64,000 bases of DNA from contig NZ_JAQSDR010000006.1 in NCBI RefSeq assembly GCF_029946005.1, positions 338,910 through 402,909 on the forward strand, read 5' to 3'. Positions 43,773 to 52,509 of this stretch are shown in pieces; the stretch's first letter is position 1, and every line of letters starts with the position of its first letter. Source of the stretch: Aquabacterium sp. (GTDB lineage Bacteria; Pseudomonadota; Gammaproteobacteria; Burkholderiales; Burkholderiaceae_C). The position numbers were made by a program, and so were the translations under genes. The notes below the pieces were generated by a model. It saw only the letters and a list, made by a program, of their open reading frames with translations. It did not search any database and was not told the DNA's origin.

Positions 43773-44546
43773 ATGCTCAGCACCCATTACCAAAAAGTCC
43801 GATCACTCAGCGTGTTCGACATCATGCGCATGCACGCCATCTTCGAGGCCAACTACGCCAACGGCCCCATCGGCACCTTCATGACCGATCTGAGCAAGAA
43901 GGACGGCGTGTTCCTGGTCCGCAAAAAATCAACGGATGAGATCGTGGGGTTCTCAACGCTCGGCATCCACGAGTTCCAGCACCAGGGGCGCACGGTGCGG
44001 GGCTTGTTCAGCGGCGACACGATCATCGAAAAGGCCTACTGGGGCTCGCGCACCTTGCAAACGGCTTTTGCGCTGAAGCTGTTCACCGAGGCCCTCAAAC
44101 GCCCCTTCTCGCGCCAGTACTGGCTGCTGATTTCCAAGGGCTACAAAACCTATTTGCTGCTGTCCAAGAACTTCCCGGAGCACTACCCCCGGCGCGGGCA
44201 AGACGACAACCCGCACCTGAAAGCCTTGGTGATCAACTACTGTGAGGCCCTGTTCCCGGGCAAGCTGGACCGCGCCTTGATGACGCTGGACTTCGGCGAC
44301 CACGCCAATTGCCTGAAGCAGGACGTGGCGGGCATTGACGAAGCCCTGCGGGCGCGCGAGCCCGACGTGGCCTTCTTTGAAGAGCTCAACCCGAACTGGC
44401 AGCGTGGCACCGAATTGCCTTGTATTGGCCGCGCCGACCTGGCGATCTTCTTGTGGGCGATCTGGCCCTTCTTGTGGAAGGCCCTGGTCAAGCCCGCCAA
44501 GAGGAAAACAGCCGCCTCGGCGGCCGGCGTCAATCAGGTCGTTTGA
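43773..44546 (+). CDS. Conserved hypothetical protein, possible GNAT-like fold
   Basis: A 257-aa protein with no firm family that I can name. Mid-sequence parts such as GVFLVRKKSTDEIVGFSTLG, VRGLFSGDTIIEKAYWGSRTLQ and WLLISKGYKTYLLLSKNFPEHYP read like a GNAT-type strand-helix arrangement, with a long C-terminal extension. LAIFLWAIWPFLWKAL near residue 230 is hydrophobic and could be a membrane anchor. The ATG at 43773 was chosen over one at 43752. It is divergent from the MarR gene, which may control it. Confidence 0.6.
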   Translation: MLSTHYQKVRSLSVFDIMRMHAIFEANYANGPIGTFMTDLSKKDGVFLVRKKSTDEIVGFSTLGIHEFQHQGRTVRGLFSGDTIIEKAYWGSRTLQTAFALKLFTEALKRPFSRQYWLLISKGYKTYLLLSKNFPEHYPRRGQDDNPHLKALVINYCEALFPGKLDRALMTLDFGDHANCLKQDVAGIDEALRAREPDVAFFEELNPNWQRGTELPCIGRADLAIFLWAIWPFLWKALVKPAKRKTAASAAGVNQVV

Positions 44547-44980
44547 CCGCCCTCATCAGACGCCAACGCGGTCACACCCTCCCGGGCCCGCTCTGAATAA
44601 CGGTTGAAGCGCCAGGCGTTGGACTCCAGGGTGATGCGGCGCCAGGTGCCGCGCTTTTCACTGGGGGTCATCTCGGGCCACAGCTGGACCTCGTCAAAAG
44701 TGCGGCCACAGCCCTTGCAGATGTCGTCGCCCTGGCTGGTGGAGCAGATGGCAATGCAGGGCGTGTCGGGCGTCGTCTCATACCAATCCAGCCAGGCTTG
44801 TTTGGCCTTGGGGGGCATGGTGGCCTCGTCGCACGAGGGCTCGCGGTAATAGACCATGAGGGCGTAGACCTCGGCCAGGGCGCCCACCTGCGGACACGAC
44901 TGGATGCCATCGACCGAGGGGCTGCGCTCGCGCCACCAGTTGATGGCCGATTCGATGTCCGTGATGTGGATGCCGGCCAT
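44534..44980 (-). CDS. DUF3717-DUF1289 fusion protein
   Basis: A 148-aa protein. The N-terminal part (residues 1-65: IHITDIESAINWWRERSPS and EVYALMVYYRE) is the betaproteobacterial DUF3717 helical domain. The C-terminal part (residues about 72-130) is DUF1289: TPCIAICSTS, ICKGCGRTFDEV and W-x-x-M-x-P-x-E-K, with four Cys that may bind zinc or an iron-sulfur cluster. The start is the ATG at 44980, 8 bases after the trpS stop region on the same strand. It probably belongs to the trpS transcript. Function unknown. Confidence 0.85.
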   Translation of the reverse strand: MAGIHITDIESAINWWRERSPSVDGIQSCPQVGALAEVYALMVYYREPSCDEATMPPKAKQAWLDWYETTPDTPCIAICSTSQGDDICKGCGRTFDEVQLWPEMTPSEKRGTWRRITLESNAWRFNRYSERAREGVTALASDEGGQTT

Positions 44981-44988
44981 GGTGGCGC

Positions 44989-46296
44989 TTATGACTGTGC
45001 CGCGACCAGCGCGCTCAAAGCCGCTTCCACGTCGGCTTTGGCCACACCCGAAGCCAACTCGACGGGGGCGCCGGACAGCGCCTGCGCACCTTCCTGCTTG
45101 AAGCGTTTGACCCAACTACCCGCCTCGCGACCCTCGGCGAAGGCCTGGCTTTGCAGCAGCAGCCCGCCATCGGCCGTGGTCAGCTTGAAATAGAACTGGC
45201 CATCGGCCTCGCGGTATTGCTTGAACACGGGCAAGGCTGATTTGCTGGCCTGCTCGGCCTGGGCTTTGGGCGCGGCCACTGCCACCATCTTGCGCAGGCC
45301 CACGGCATCGCGCAACTCGTTCAGGAAAGGCGTGGCCACGGCCCGCGCCTTGCGGGCGCCCAGCAGCAGGATCTCTTCGATCTGCTCCGGGTGGGCCATC
45401 AGGTGCTCGTACTTTTCGCGCATCGGGCCCACGTGGGCCTCGATCAGATCGACCACGCGTTGCTTGGCCTCGCCCCAAGCCAGGCCTGCGCGCAGGTCGG
45501 CGTGGAAAGCGGCGCGCGTGGCGGCGTCGGCAAAGGCATCGTGGATGGTGACCAGGTGCGCGCCCTCAGGCTCCTTCGCCTCGCCCGGCAGCTTCGAATC
45601 GGTGACGATGCGTGCAATGGCGTCCTTCAGGGCCTTGGGGCCCCCTTCGAACAAGGGCACGGTGTTGTCGTAGCTCTTGGACATCTTGCGGCCATCCAAG
45701 CCCGGCAAGGTGGCCACGGTCTCTTCGATCTCGGCCTGGGGCAGCACGAACAACTCCTTGCCGGCGCCAAAGACGTGGTTGAAGCGCTGGGCCACGTCTC
45801 GGGCCATCTCGATGTGCTGCACCTGGTCGCGGCCCACGGGCACGCGGTGGGCGTTGAACAGCAAGATATCGGCCGCCATCAGGATGGGGTAGCTGAACAG
45901 ACCCATGTTGATGCCCGCGTCGGGCTCTTCACCCGCCGCCTCGTTAGCATCCACTGACGCCTTGTAAGCGTGGGCGCGGTTCATCTGGCCCTTGGCGGTC
46001 ACGCAAGTCAGCAGCCAGGTCAGCTCGGTGGTTTCGGGGATGTCGCTCTGGCGGTAGAAGGTCACGCGCTCCGGGTCCAGGCCCGCCGCGATCCAGCTGG
46101 CCGCGATTTCGATGCGCGAGCGCTCGATCCGAGCCGGATCGGCGCACTTGATGAGGGCGTGGAAGTCGGCCAGGAAAAAGAAGCTTTCAACGCCGGACTC
46201 ACGGCTGGCCGCGATGGCAGGCCGGATGGCCCCGACGTAGTTGCCAAGGTGCGGGGTGCCGGTGGTGGTGATGCCGGTGAGAACGCGTTCGGTCAT
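44989..46296 (-). CDS. trpS: Tryptophanyl-tRNA synthetase
   Basis: A 435-aa class I synthetase. The HIGH-type motif is in TGITTTGTPHLGNYVGAIRP and the KMSKS loop in LDGRKMSKSYDNT. It is longer than the compact 330-aa form; the extra C-terminal region (about residues 350-435, with QYREADGQFYFKLTTADGGLL) resembles the extension seen in many betaproteobacteria. The ATG at 46296 gives the complete N-terminus. The DUF3717-DUF1289 gene follows closely. Confidence 0.96.
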   Translation of the reverse strand: MTERVLTGITTTGTPHLGNYVGAIRPAIAASRESGVESFFFLADFHALIKCADPARIERSRIEIAASWIAAGLDPERVTFYRQSDIPETTELTWLLTCVTAKGQMNRAHAYKASVDANEAAGEEPDAGINMGLFSYPILMAADILLFNAHRVPVGRDQVQHIEMARDVAQRFNHVFGAGKELFVLPQAEIEETVATLPGLDGRKMSKSYDNTVPLFEGGPKALKDAIARIVTDSKLPGEAKEPEGAHLVTIHDAFADAATRAAFHADLRAGLAWGEAKQRVVDLIEAHVGPMREKYEHLMAHPEQIEEILLLGARKARAVATPFLNELRDAVGLRKMVAVAAPKAQAEQASKSALPVFKQYREADGQFYFKLTTADGGLLLQSQAFAEGREAGSWVKRFKQEGAQALSGAPVELASGVAKADVEAALSALVAAQS

Positions 46297-46389
46297 GGCT
46301 GGCTCGGGTGGGCGGTTGCGTGGTGGCGGGAAAGAGGCGCATTGTAGAAGGGGCCCCCAAAAAAGCGCCCCCGGTACACTCTACGCCGC

Positions 46390-47040
46390 ATGAAAAACAT
46401 CGTCATCCTGATTTCCGGACGCGGCTCCAACATGGAAGCCATCGTCGAGGCCTGCGCCTCGCAGCACTGGCCGGCGCGCATCGCCGCCGTCATCAGCAAC
46501 AAGGCCGAGGCCACGGGCCTGCGCTTTGCGGCCGACCGGGGCATTGCCACAGCGTCGGTGGACCACCGCCAGTTCGACACCCGCGAGGCCTTCGACGCCG
46601 AGCTGGCACGCACCATTGATGGCTTCAAGCCTGACCTGGTGGTGCTGGCCGGTTTCATGCGCATCCTGACCGAAGGCTTTGTGCGGCACTTTGAGGGGCG
46701 CATGCTGAACATCCACCCCTCTCTGTTGCCCGCGTTTCCGGGCTTGCACACGCACCAGCGCGCAATTGACGCAGGCTGCAAGTTGGCCGGTGCCACGGTG
46801 CATTTCGTGACGCCGGAGCTGGACCACGGCCCGATCGTGGCGCAGGCTGCGGTGCCGGTGTTGGCTGGCGACACGCCCGCCAGCTTGTCGGCGCGGGTGC
46901 TGAAACAGGAGCACGCGGTCTACCCACGCGCCGTGCGCTGGTTCGTGGAAGGCAGCTTGAAGGTCGATGGCCACCAGGTGGTGCAGACCGAGGGCGAAGC
47001 GCAATTGGTGGTGGCCGCCGGGACAACGACGGCGCCATGA
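46390..47040 (+). CDS. purN: Phosphoribosylglycinamide formyltransferase
   Basis: A 216-aa folate-dependent GAR transformylase of purine synthesis. Present are VILISGRGSNMEAIVEA, LAGFMRILTEGFV, MLNIHPSLLPAFPGLHTHQRAI with the catalytic Asn and His, and ATVHFVTPELDHGPIVAQA with the catalytic Asp. It starts 93 bases from divergent trpS and overlaps the M50 protease gene by 4 bases. Confidence 0.96.
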   Translation: MKNIVILISGRGSNMEAIVEACASQHWPARIAAVISNKAEATGLRFAADRGIATASVDHRQFDTREAFDAELARTIDGFKPDLVVLAGFMRILTEGFVRHFEGRMLNIHPSLLPAFPGLHTHQRAIDAGCKLAGATVHFVTPELDHGPIVAQAAVPVLAGDTPASLSARVLKQEHAVYPRAVRWFVEGSLKVDGHQVVQTEGEAQLVVAAGTTTAP

Positions 47041-47756
47041 TCAAGTGGTTGCTGCTGCTGTTCGGCGCGCTGAAGTTCAGCAAGCTGTTGACGACGGGCG
47101 GCACCATGCTGCTGTCGGTGGGGGTGTACGCCTGGATCTACGGCTGGCGCTATGCCGTCGGCTTTGTGGGCCTGCTGTTCGTGCACGAGATGGGGCACTT
47201 CATTGCTGCGCGCCAGCGGGGCTTGAAGGTCGGCGCGCCCACCTTCATCCCATTTCTGGGCGCGTGGATCGAGATGAAAGACCTGCCGCACAACGCCGAG
47301 ACCGAGGCCTACGTGGGCCTGGGCGGCCCCCTGGTCGGCACCCTGGGCGCCCTGGCCTGCTATGCCGTGGCGCGCGATGGTGGGCCGGAGTTGATGTGGT
47401 TGCTGGCGGTGTCGTACGCGGGTTTCTTCTTGAACCTGTTCAACCTGATCCCGCTGTCGCCGCTGGATGGTGGGCGCATCACCGCCGTGCTGTCACCCAA
47501 GCTGTGGTTGCTGGGCGCGCCCATCCTGGTCGGCCTGTTTTGGCTGAACCCCAACCCGGTGCTGCTGATCGTGGCCTTGCTGGCGGCACCTCAGGTGTTC
47601 AAGGCCTGGAAGTTCCGGGCTGCAGACCCTGCCCACGGCGATTACTACGTTGCGTCACCCCAAACACGTTGGGTCTATGGCCTGGCCTACCTGGGCCTGC
47701 TAGTGTTCCTGGCGGTGATGACGCACGATGTGCATGAGGTGCTGAAGGCGGGTTAG
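47037..47756 (+). CDS. Site-2 protease family (M50) membrane protein
   Basis: A 239-aa polytopic membrane protein with the zinc motif FVHEMGHFIAA (HExxH, about residue 46) and the C-terminal partner LIPLSPLDGGRITA, giving the third ligand Asp. Four to six hydrophobic segments surround these. It resembles the short, stand-alone M50B proteases without PDZ domain. The substrate is unknown. The ATG overlaps the purN stop. Confidence 0.9.
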   Translation: MIKWLLLLFGALKFSKLLTTGGTMLLSVGVYAWIYGWRYAVGFVGLLFVHEMGHFIAARQRGLKVGAPTFIPFLGAWIEMKDLPHNAETEAYVGLGGPLVGTLGALACYAVARDGGPELMWLLAVSYAGFFLNLFNLIPLSPLDGGRITAVLSPKLWLLGAPILVGLFWLNPNPVLLIVALLAAPQVFKAWKFRAADPAHGDYYVASPQTRWVYGLAYLGLLVFLAVMTHDVHEVLKAG

Positions 47757-47836
47757 GCGAGCACTAAACCAAACCGGACCGTGGTCATCGAGAAGCAAGT
47801 GGCCGACGAAGAACTCCCCATCTGCTCGTTTCAGAT

Positions 47837-48142
47837 TCAACCGTGAACCGGTTGCACTACCAAACGAACGCCCAGCGCGGCGCAAACGCGACTGATGGTG
47901 TCAAAACGTGGTTGGGCATCCGCGCGCAGTGCTTTGTAAAGCGCCTCGCGCGTGATTCCAGATGCTTTGGCGATTTCACTCATGCCTCGCGCACGCGCAA
48001 TGTCGCCCAATGCTGCGGCAAGCAACGCAGGATCATTCGCTTCAAGGATGTCGGTCAGGTAGGCCGCAATGGCGGCCTCGCTGTCGAGGTAGGGTGCAGC
48101 GTCGAATTCGGACAGCTCGTCAACTTTGATGCGTGCGGTCAT
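47837..48142 (-). CDS. HigA-type addiction-module antitoxin, apparently without toxin
   Basis: A 101-aa protein of the 'putative addiction module antidote' family: YLDSEAAIAAYLTDILEAND, LAAALGDIARARGMSEIAKASGITREALYKAL (helix-turn-helix, about residues 45-72), and FDTISRVCAALGVRLVVQP. In this family the RelE/HigB-type toxin gene normally lies just upstream. Here the upstream 105 bases contain no ORF, only a palindrome and the end of a regulator gene. It may be an orphan regulator. The ribosome site AAGGAAAAG lies before the ATG at 48142. Confidence 0.85.
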   Translation of the reverse strand: MTARIKVDELSEFDAAPYLDSEAAIAAYLTDILEANDPALLAAALGDIARARGMSEIAKASGITREALYKALRADAQPRFDTISRVCAALGVRLVVQPVHG

Positions 48143-48195
48143 TATCTTTTCCTTGCGTCAGTCCAAACATTGAGCCATCGACAGCATGTCAAACT

Positions 48196-48211
48196 GTAAT
48201 CATTCGATTAC
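48196..48211. promoter_or_regulatory. Inverted repeat upstream of the HigA-type gene
   Basis: GTAATC-ATTC-GATTAC, perfect 6-base arms, next to a TTGACA-like element on the minus strand. It is a likely autoregulatory site for the antitoxin-type protein. Confidence 0.45.
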
Positions 48212-48247
48212 GAACCGTCAAGTGCACCTGCTTCATTGACCCGACGC

Positions 48248-48856
48248 TTAAGCCAGCACCGCCCGGCTGGCCAAGGCCGCCGCCGCAGCGCGCGTCTCCA
48301 CCCCCAACTTTTCAAAGATGTGCTCCAGGTGCTTGTTCACCGTGCGGTGGCTCAGGCCCAGGATCTCAGCGATGTCGCGGTTGGTCTTGCCTTTGGCCAG
48401 CCACGACAGCACCTCGGTTTCGCGCGGCGTGAGCGCGGCCAGGTCCAGGCGGGGCCGCGTGCCCCAGGCGTTGCGCAAGTGCGTGGCCAGGCGCGCCAGC
48501 ACTTCTTCGATGCGCACGGGCTTGACCACGTAGTCCACACCGCCCGCGTCAAAACCGGCCACCACGTCAGCGGTTTCAGACAGGCCGGTCATGAAGATCA
48601 CCGGGATCTTGCACCAGACCTCGTGGGCCTTGATCTGCTTGCAAGTCTCGAAGCCCGACAGGCCCGGCATCACCGCGTCCAGCAAGATGGCGTCGGGCAG
48701 GATCAGCGACAAGCGCTCCAGCGCCTGCAATCCATCGCGGGCCACCAGCACGGTGTAGCCCTCGTTGGCCAGCGCATCGCACAGCATGCGCAAGGTGTCG
48801 ACGGCATCGTCCACCACCAGCACGGTGCCCAGGTGGGGTTCAGGCTTGGGGCTCAT
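48248..48856 (-). CDS. LuxR/NarL-family response regulator paired with the permease-kinase
   Basis: A 202-aa regulator. The receiver domain (about residues 5-125) has VLVVDDAVDT, the Asp in AILLDAVMPGLSG and the Lys in DYVVKPVRIEE. A LuxR-type helix-turn-helix follows (LTPRETEVLSWLAKGKTNRDIAEILGLSHRTVNKHLEHIFEKLGV, about 140-185). Its start lies inside the 3' end of the preceding hybrid kinase, so the two are coupled. Next to the urt-fmd genes, it is the best candidate for their regulator, perhaps through the repeats near 52439. Confidence 0.9.
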   Translation of the reverse strand: MSPKPEPHLGTVLVVDDAVDTLRMLCDALANEGYTVLVARDGLQALERLSLILPDAILLDAVMPGLSGFETCKQIKAHEVWCKIPVIFMTGLSETADVVAGFDAGGVDYVVKPVRIEEVLARLATHLRNAWGTRPRLDLAALTPRETEVLSWLAKGKTNRDIAEILGLSHRTVNKHLEHIFEKLGVETRAAAAALASRAVLA

Positions 48857-51800
48857 CCAGCACATCCTCAGAAATCACAGGGTTCAAACGCTCGATCAAG
48901 GTGTCAAACTCGAATTGGTCGGCCAGGTGGGACAGGTTCACCCACTCGCTTTGCCATTGCGGGTAACGCTCGCCCAGTTGCGTCAGTTTTTGGCGCAAAG
49001 CGCGCAGGTGGCCGATGCGGGCCAGGCGGCACAGCTCTTCAACGATTTCGGCGGGCAGGTCGCTGACGGTCAGGCGGGGTGCGCCGATGGCCTCGGCATC
49101 GTTGCTGAGCTGGGTCAACAGGTGAAGCGGCAAGGCGGCGGGCTCGGTGCTCCATTCAAGCGCCAAGTGTTCGCCCAAAGTGTCCAACAGCTCTGATTCG
49201 ATCACCGGTTTGGCCACGAAGGCCTGGCATTGCGCGGCCTGCAGGTTCTCGGGCCGGTTCTCGAACACATTGGCCGAGACCATGATGATGGGCACATCGG
49301 TGAAACCGGCCGCTCGGATCTGCCGGGCCACTTGCCAGCCATCGACATCGTCCATGGTGATGTCCAGCAGCACCGCATCGGGGCAGGCTTCGCGCACGCT
49401 TTCAAGGCACTCCTGGCCGCTGGCCGCCTCGCGCAGCACAAAACCCAGTGGCAGCAACATGCCGGCCAGCATCTGGCGCTGGATGGGTTGGTCATCCACC
49501 ACCAACAAGGTGCGCCGTGGGCCGATGTAGCCCGTGATGGGCAGGTGACGCGGGCGCGCGGCCAGGGCCGATTGCGGCGGCATGGCGGGCTCGGCGATCT
49601 CGCGCAGGTACATGCGCACGGTGAAGGTGCTGCCCTGCCCCAACTCGCTCTTCACGCTGAGTTCGCCGCCCATCAGCTCGGTCAACAGGTGGGTGATCGT
49701 CAGGCCCAGGCCGGTGCCAGGCTCACTGCTGCGGCGGCCCGCGCTGCCGCGCTCAAAGGGCAGGAAGATGCGGTCCAGATCCTGAGGCGCGATGCCGATG
49801 CCCGTGTCGATGACCTCGAAGCGCAGCACCTCGCGGCGCGCATCGACCATTAGCGTGATGCGGCCTTTGTAGGTGAAGCGCGCGGCGTTGCTCAGCAGGT
49901 TGAGCAGGATCTGGCGCAGGCGCTTGGCATCGGCGTAGACCCAGGCGGGTACGCGGCCGCGCGTTTCCAGCGCAAAGTCCAGGCCCTTGGCTTCGGTCTG
50001 CGTTTGCACCATGCGGACCACGTCGTCCACGAACTCACGCAAAGGCAGTGGCACCGGGTCAAGCCGCAGGCGGCCAGCCTCAATCCGCGCCAGGTCCAGC
50101 AGGCCATCGATCAGGCCCATCAGGTGTTCGCCGCTGCGCTGGATGGTGTTCAAAGCCTCGCGGCCCGAGCCTTGTCGCTGCTCATCCTTCAGCAGGATCT
50201 GCGCATAACCCATGATGCTGTTGAGCGGCGTGCGCAGCTCGTGCGTCATGCCAGTCACGTAGCGCGTCTTGGCCTGGTTGGCGGCCTCGGCCAGGTCTTT
50301 GGCGGCTTGCAAGGCGGCATCGGTGCGGCGGTGGGCATCGATCTCCAGCTGCAGCAACTGGTTGTGCCGGTTGCTTTCATCTTGCGCCAAATGCCTGCTC
50401 TCAGACGCCAGCACCACCCACCAGGAGCACACCGCCGCGGCCAGCAGCAACAGGGCATAGACCTTGATGAAGGGCCCTTCCAGCATGGCCAAGGCGGGCC
50501 CGTTCACGGCATCGACCACGTGGTTGACCACCCCCTCCTGGTAATAGACCACGCCCAGCACCATCGCCAACAGCGCGGCCAGCGACAGGAACACCACGAG
50601 GTAATGGCCCACGCGAAAATTGATGCGGCTGGACAGCTGCAGCGGTAGCACCGCCGTCAGCGCATCCGACACCTGCTCGGCCGCACTCGATCGGCTCTTG
50701 CAACGATCATGACAACGCGATTCCAGCGTGCAGCACAGCGAGCAGATGGGCGCATCGTAGGCGGGGCAGGTGGCCATGTCTTCAGATTCGAACTGGTTCT
50801 CGCACACCGAACAAGCCACCATCTGGCCAGGTGCCCAGGGCGTCTTGTTGGGCCGGGCCAGGTAATAGCGGCCCTTGGTGGTCCAGGCCAGCAAAGGTGA
50901 GGCGATCAGGGCGGTGATCAAAGCGATGAAGGGCGATCCCGCCTGGGCCAGCTCGCCGAACATGCCCGCGTGCGCCGCGAAGGCCATCACCGTGGCCAGC
51001 AAGGTGGCGCCCAGGCCCACGGGGTTCAGGTCATACAGGTAAGCGCGCTTGAACTCGATGTGCTTGGGGCTCCAGCCCAGCGGCTTGTTGATGACCAGAT
51101 CAGCCACCAGTGCCCCCACCCAGCCGATGGCCACGTTGCCATACAGGCCCAGCACGCGCTCCAGCGCGCCGAACACGCCCAGCGTCATCAGCATGACCGC
51201 GATCAACACATTGAAGACCAGCCACACCACGCGGCCCGGGTGGCTGTGCGTGAGCCGCGCGAAGAAGTTGGACCAGGCCAGCGAACCCGCATAGGCATTG
51301 GTCACGTTGATCTTGACCTGCGAGACGATGACGAAGAGCACCATGCTGCCCAGCGCCCAGGTGGGGGAGGTGAAGACTTCGCTGAACCCGGCCAGGTACA
51401 TCTGCGTGGGCTCCATGGCCTTGTGGGCGGGCACGTGGTGCTGCAAGGCCAGAAAAGCAAGGAAGCCGCCGCCCACCATCTTCAGCATGCCGGGCACCAC
51501 CCAGCCGGGCCCGGCCACCAGCACGGCGGCCCACCAACGCACGCGGTTCTCTTTGGTCTTCTCGGGCAGAAATCGCAAGAAATCAACCTGCTCGCCCACC
51601 TGCACGATCAGCGAGAACACCACCGTGGCCGCCATGCCAAAGGCCATCAGGTTGAAATCACTGCTACCCGAACTGCGGCCCACCATGCCCGTGAACTCGA
51701 CATAGGCCTCAGGCCGCTTGATGGCCACGAACACGAAGGGGCACACGAACATCAACGCCCACAAAGGCTGCGTCCACAACTGCAAGCGCGAGATCAAGGT

Positions 51801-52307
51801 GATGCCGTGCGTGACCAGCGGCACGATCACCAGCGAAGAGACCAGGTAGCACACGGGGAGAGACCAGTCGAACACCATCTGCAAGGCGAGCGCCATGATG
51901 GCCGCCTCCAGCGCAAAGAAGATGAAAGTGAAGCTGGCGTAGATCAGCGAGGTGAGCGTGGAGCCCAGGTAGCCAAAGCCCGCGCCACGCGTGAGCAGGT
52001 CCAGGTCGAGCCCGTACTTGGCCGCGTAGTAGCTGATGGGCAGGCCCGTCATGAAGATGATCAGGCCCACCACCAGCGTGGCCCACAGCATGTTCGAGAA
52101 GCCGTAGTTCAGCGCGATGGCGCCGCCAATCGCCTCCAGGGCCAGGAAGGACACCGCGCCAAACGCCGTGTTGGCCACGCGGAACTCCGACCACTTGCGG
52201 AAGGTGCGTGGCGTGTAGCGAAGGGCGTAGTCCTCCAGGGTTTCGTTGGCCACCCAGGAGTTGTAGTCACGACGAATGCGAAAGATCTTCTGCGGGGCAA
52301 CGGACAC
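48840..52307 (-). CDS. NCS1-permease-fused hybrid histidine kinase
   Basis: A very large protein of 1,155 aa. Residues about 10-470 form a multi-helix transporter-like domain of the NCS1 (cytosine/purine/allantoin permease) type (SFLALEAIGGAIALNYGF, TNAYAGSLAWSNFFARL). A Cys-rich segment follows (ACSVCENQF, CPAYDAPICSLCC, RCHDRC; about 495-535), then two more helices, HisKA (MTHELRTPLNSIMGYAQIL, His near 687), ATPase (GTGLGLTI) and a receiver (LLVVDDQPIQ from about 936; Asp in AVLLDITMDD). A GTG start at 52307 has CGGAG before it; an ATG at 52367 is possible. It may sense or carry a nitrogen compound. Confidence 0.87.
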   Translation of the reverse strand: MSVAPQKIFRIRRDYNSWVANETLEDYALRYTPRTFRKWSEFRVANTAFGAVSFLALEAIGGAIALNYGFSNMLWATLVVGLIIFMTGLPISYYAAKYGLDLDLLTRGAGFGYLGSTLTSLIYASFTFIFFALEAAIMALALQMVFDWSLPVCYLVSSLVIVPLVTHGITLISRLQLWTQPLWALMFVCPFVFVAIKRPEAYVEFTGMVGRSSGSSDFNLMAFGMAATVVFSLIVQVGEQVDFLRFLPEKTKENRVRWWAAVLVAGPGWVVPGMLKMVGGGFLAFLALQHHVPAHKAMEPTQMYLAGFSEVFTSPTWALGSMVLFVIVSQVKINVTNAYAGSLAWSNFFARLTHSHPGRVVWLVFNVLIAVMLMTLGVFGALERVLGLYGNVAIGWVGALVADLVINKPLGWSPKHIEFKRAYLYDLNPVGLGATLLATVMAFAAHAGMFGELAQAGSPFIALITALIASPLLAWTTKGRYYLARPNKTPWAPGQMVACSVCENQFESEDMATCPAYDAPICSLCCTLESRCHDRCKSRSSAAEQVSDALTAVLPLQLSSRINFRVGHYLVVFLSLAALLAMVLGVVYYQEGVVNHVVDAVNGPALAMLEGPFIKVYALLLLAAAVCSWWVVLASESRHLAQDESNRHNQLLQLEIDAHRRTDAALQAAKDLAEAANQAKTRYVTGMTHELRTPLNSIMGYAQILLKDEQRQGSGREALNTIQRSGEHLMGLIDGLLDLARIEAGRLRLDPVPLPLREFVDDVVRMVQTQTEAKGLDFALETRGRVPAWVYADAKRLRQILLNLLSNAARFTYKGRITLMVDARREVLRFEVIDTGIGIAPQDLDRIFLPFERGSAGRRSSEPGTGLGLTITHLLTELMGGELSVKSELGQGSTFTVRMYLREIAEPAMPPQSALAARPRHLPITGYIGPRRTLLVVDDQPIQRQMLAGMLLPLGFVLREAASGQECLESVREACPDAVLLDITMDDVDGWQVARQIRAAGFTDVPIIMVSANVFENRPENLQAAQCQAFVAKPVIESELLDTLGEHLALEWSTEPAALPLHLLTQLSNDAEAIGAPRLTVSDLPAEIVEELCRLARIGHLRALRQKLTQLGERYPQWQSEWVNLSHLADQFEFDTLIERLNPVISEDVLDEPQA

Positions 52308-52438
52308 AGACAGGCTCCGTGGAATGAAGACTCTAGGGCAATTGCAAGAAGCGATCCACCAGCCCATCTACGTTGAATGACGTATTCAAGGAAGCCCGAC
52401 TCTTGCTTACTGTGAAGGCCATGGTCACACCGGCAGCG

Positions 52439-52458
52439 CATGCACGAATTCATGCACG
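52439..52458. promoter_or_regulatory. Direct repeats in the divergent kinase-urtA region
   Basis: CATGCACG occurs at 52439-52446 and again at 52451-52458, spaced 12 bases start to start, and the pair also forms an imperfect palindrome. They lie about 55 bases before the urtA ATG in the 202-base divergent gap. A regulator binding site is inferred. Confidence 0.4.
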
Positions 52459-52509
52459 CACCAAGGTGTGGCATCCGTAGTCCCTTTTTTGTGCGCAAGG
52501 AGCTTTTCC

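Noticed and set aside
47700..47885. A 61-codon minus-strand frame downstream of the HigA-type gene, considered as a partner toxin
   Set aside because: It overlaps the M50 protease and antitoxin ends, has no RelE/HigB motifs, and lies on the wrong side of the antitoxin.
50970..52376. A 468-codon plus-strand frame opposite the permease-kinase
   Set aside because: It is antisense to the transmembrane domain of the sensor; the translation is His/Gln/Arg-rich without domains.
52470..52500. TGGCAT... sequence before urtA considered as a sigma-54 promoter
   Set aside because: There is no GC at the -12 position with 10-base spacing, so it does not meet the GG-N10-GC rule.
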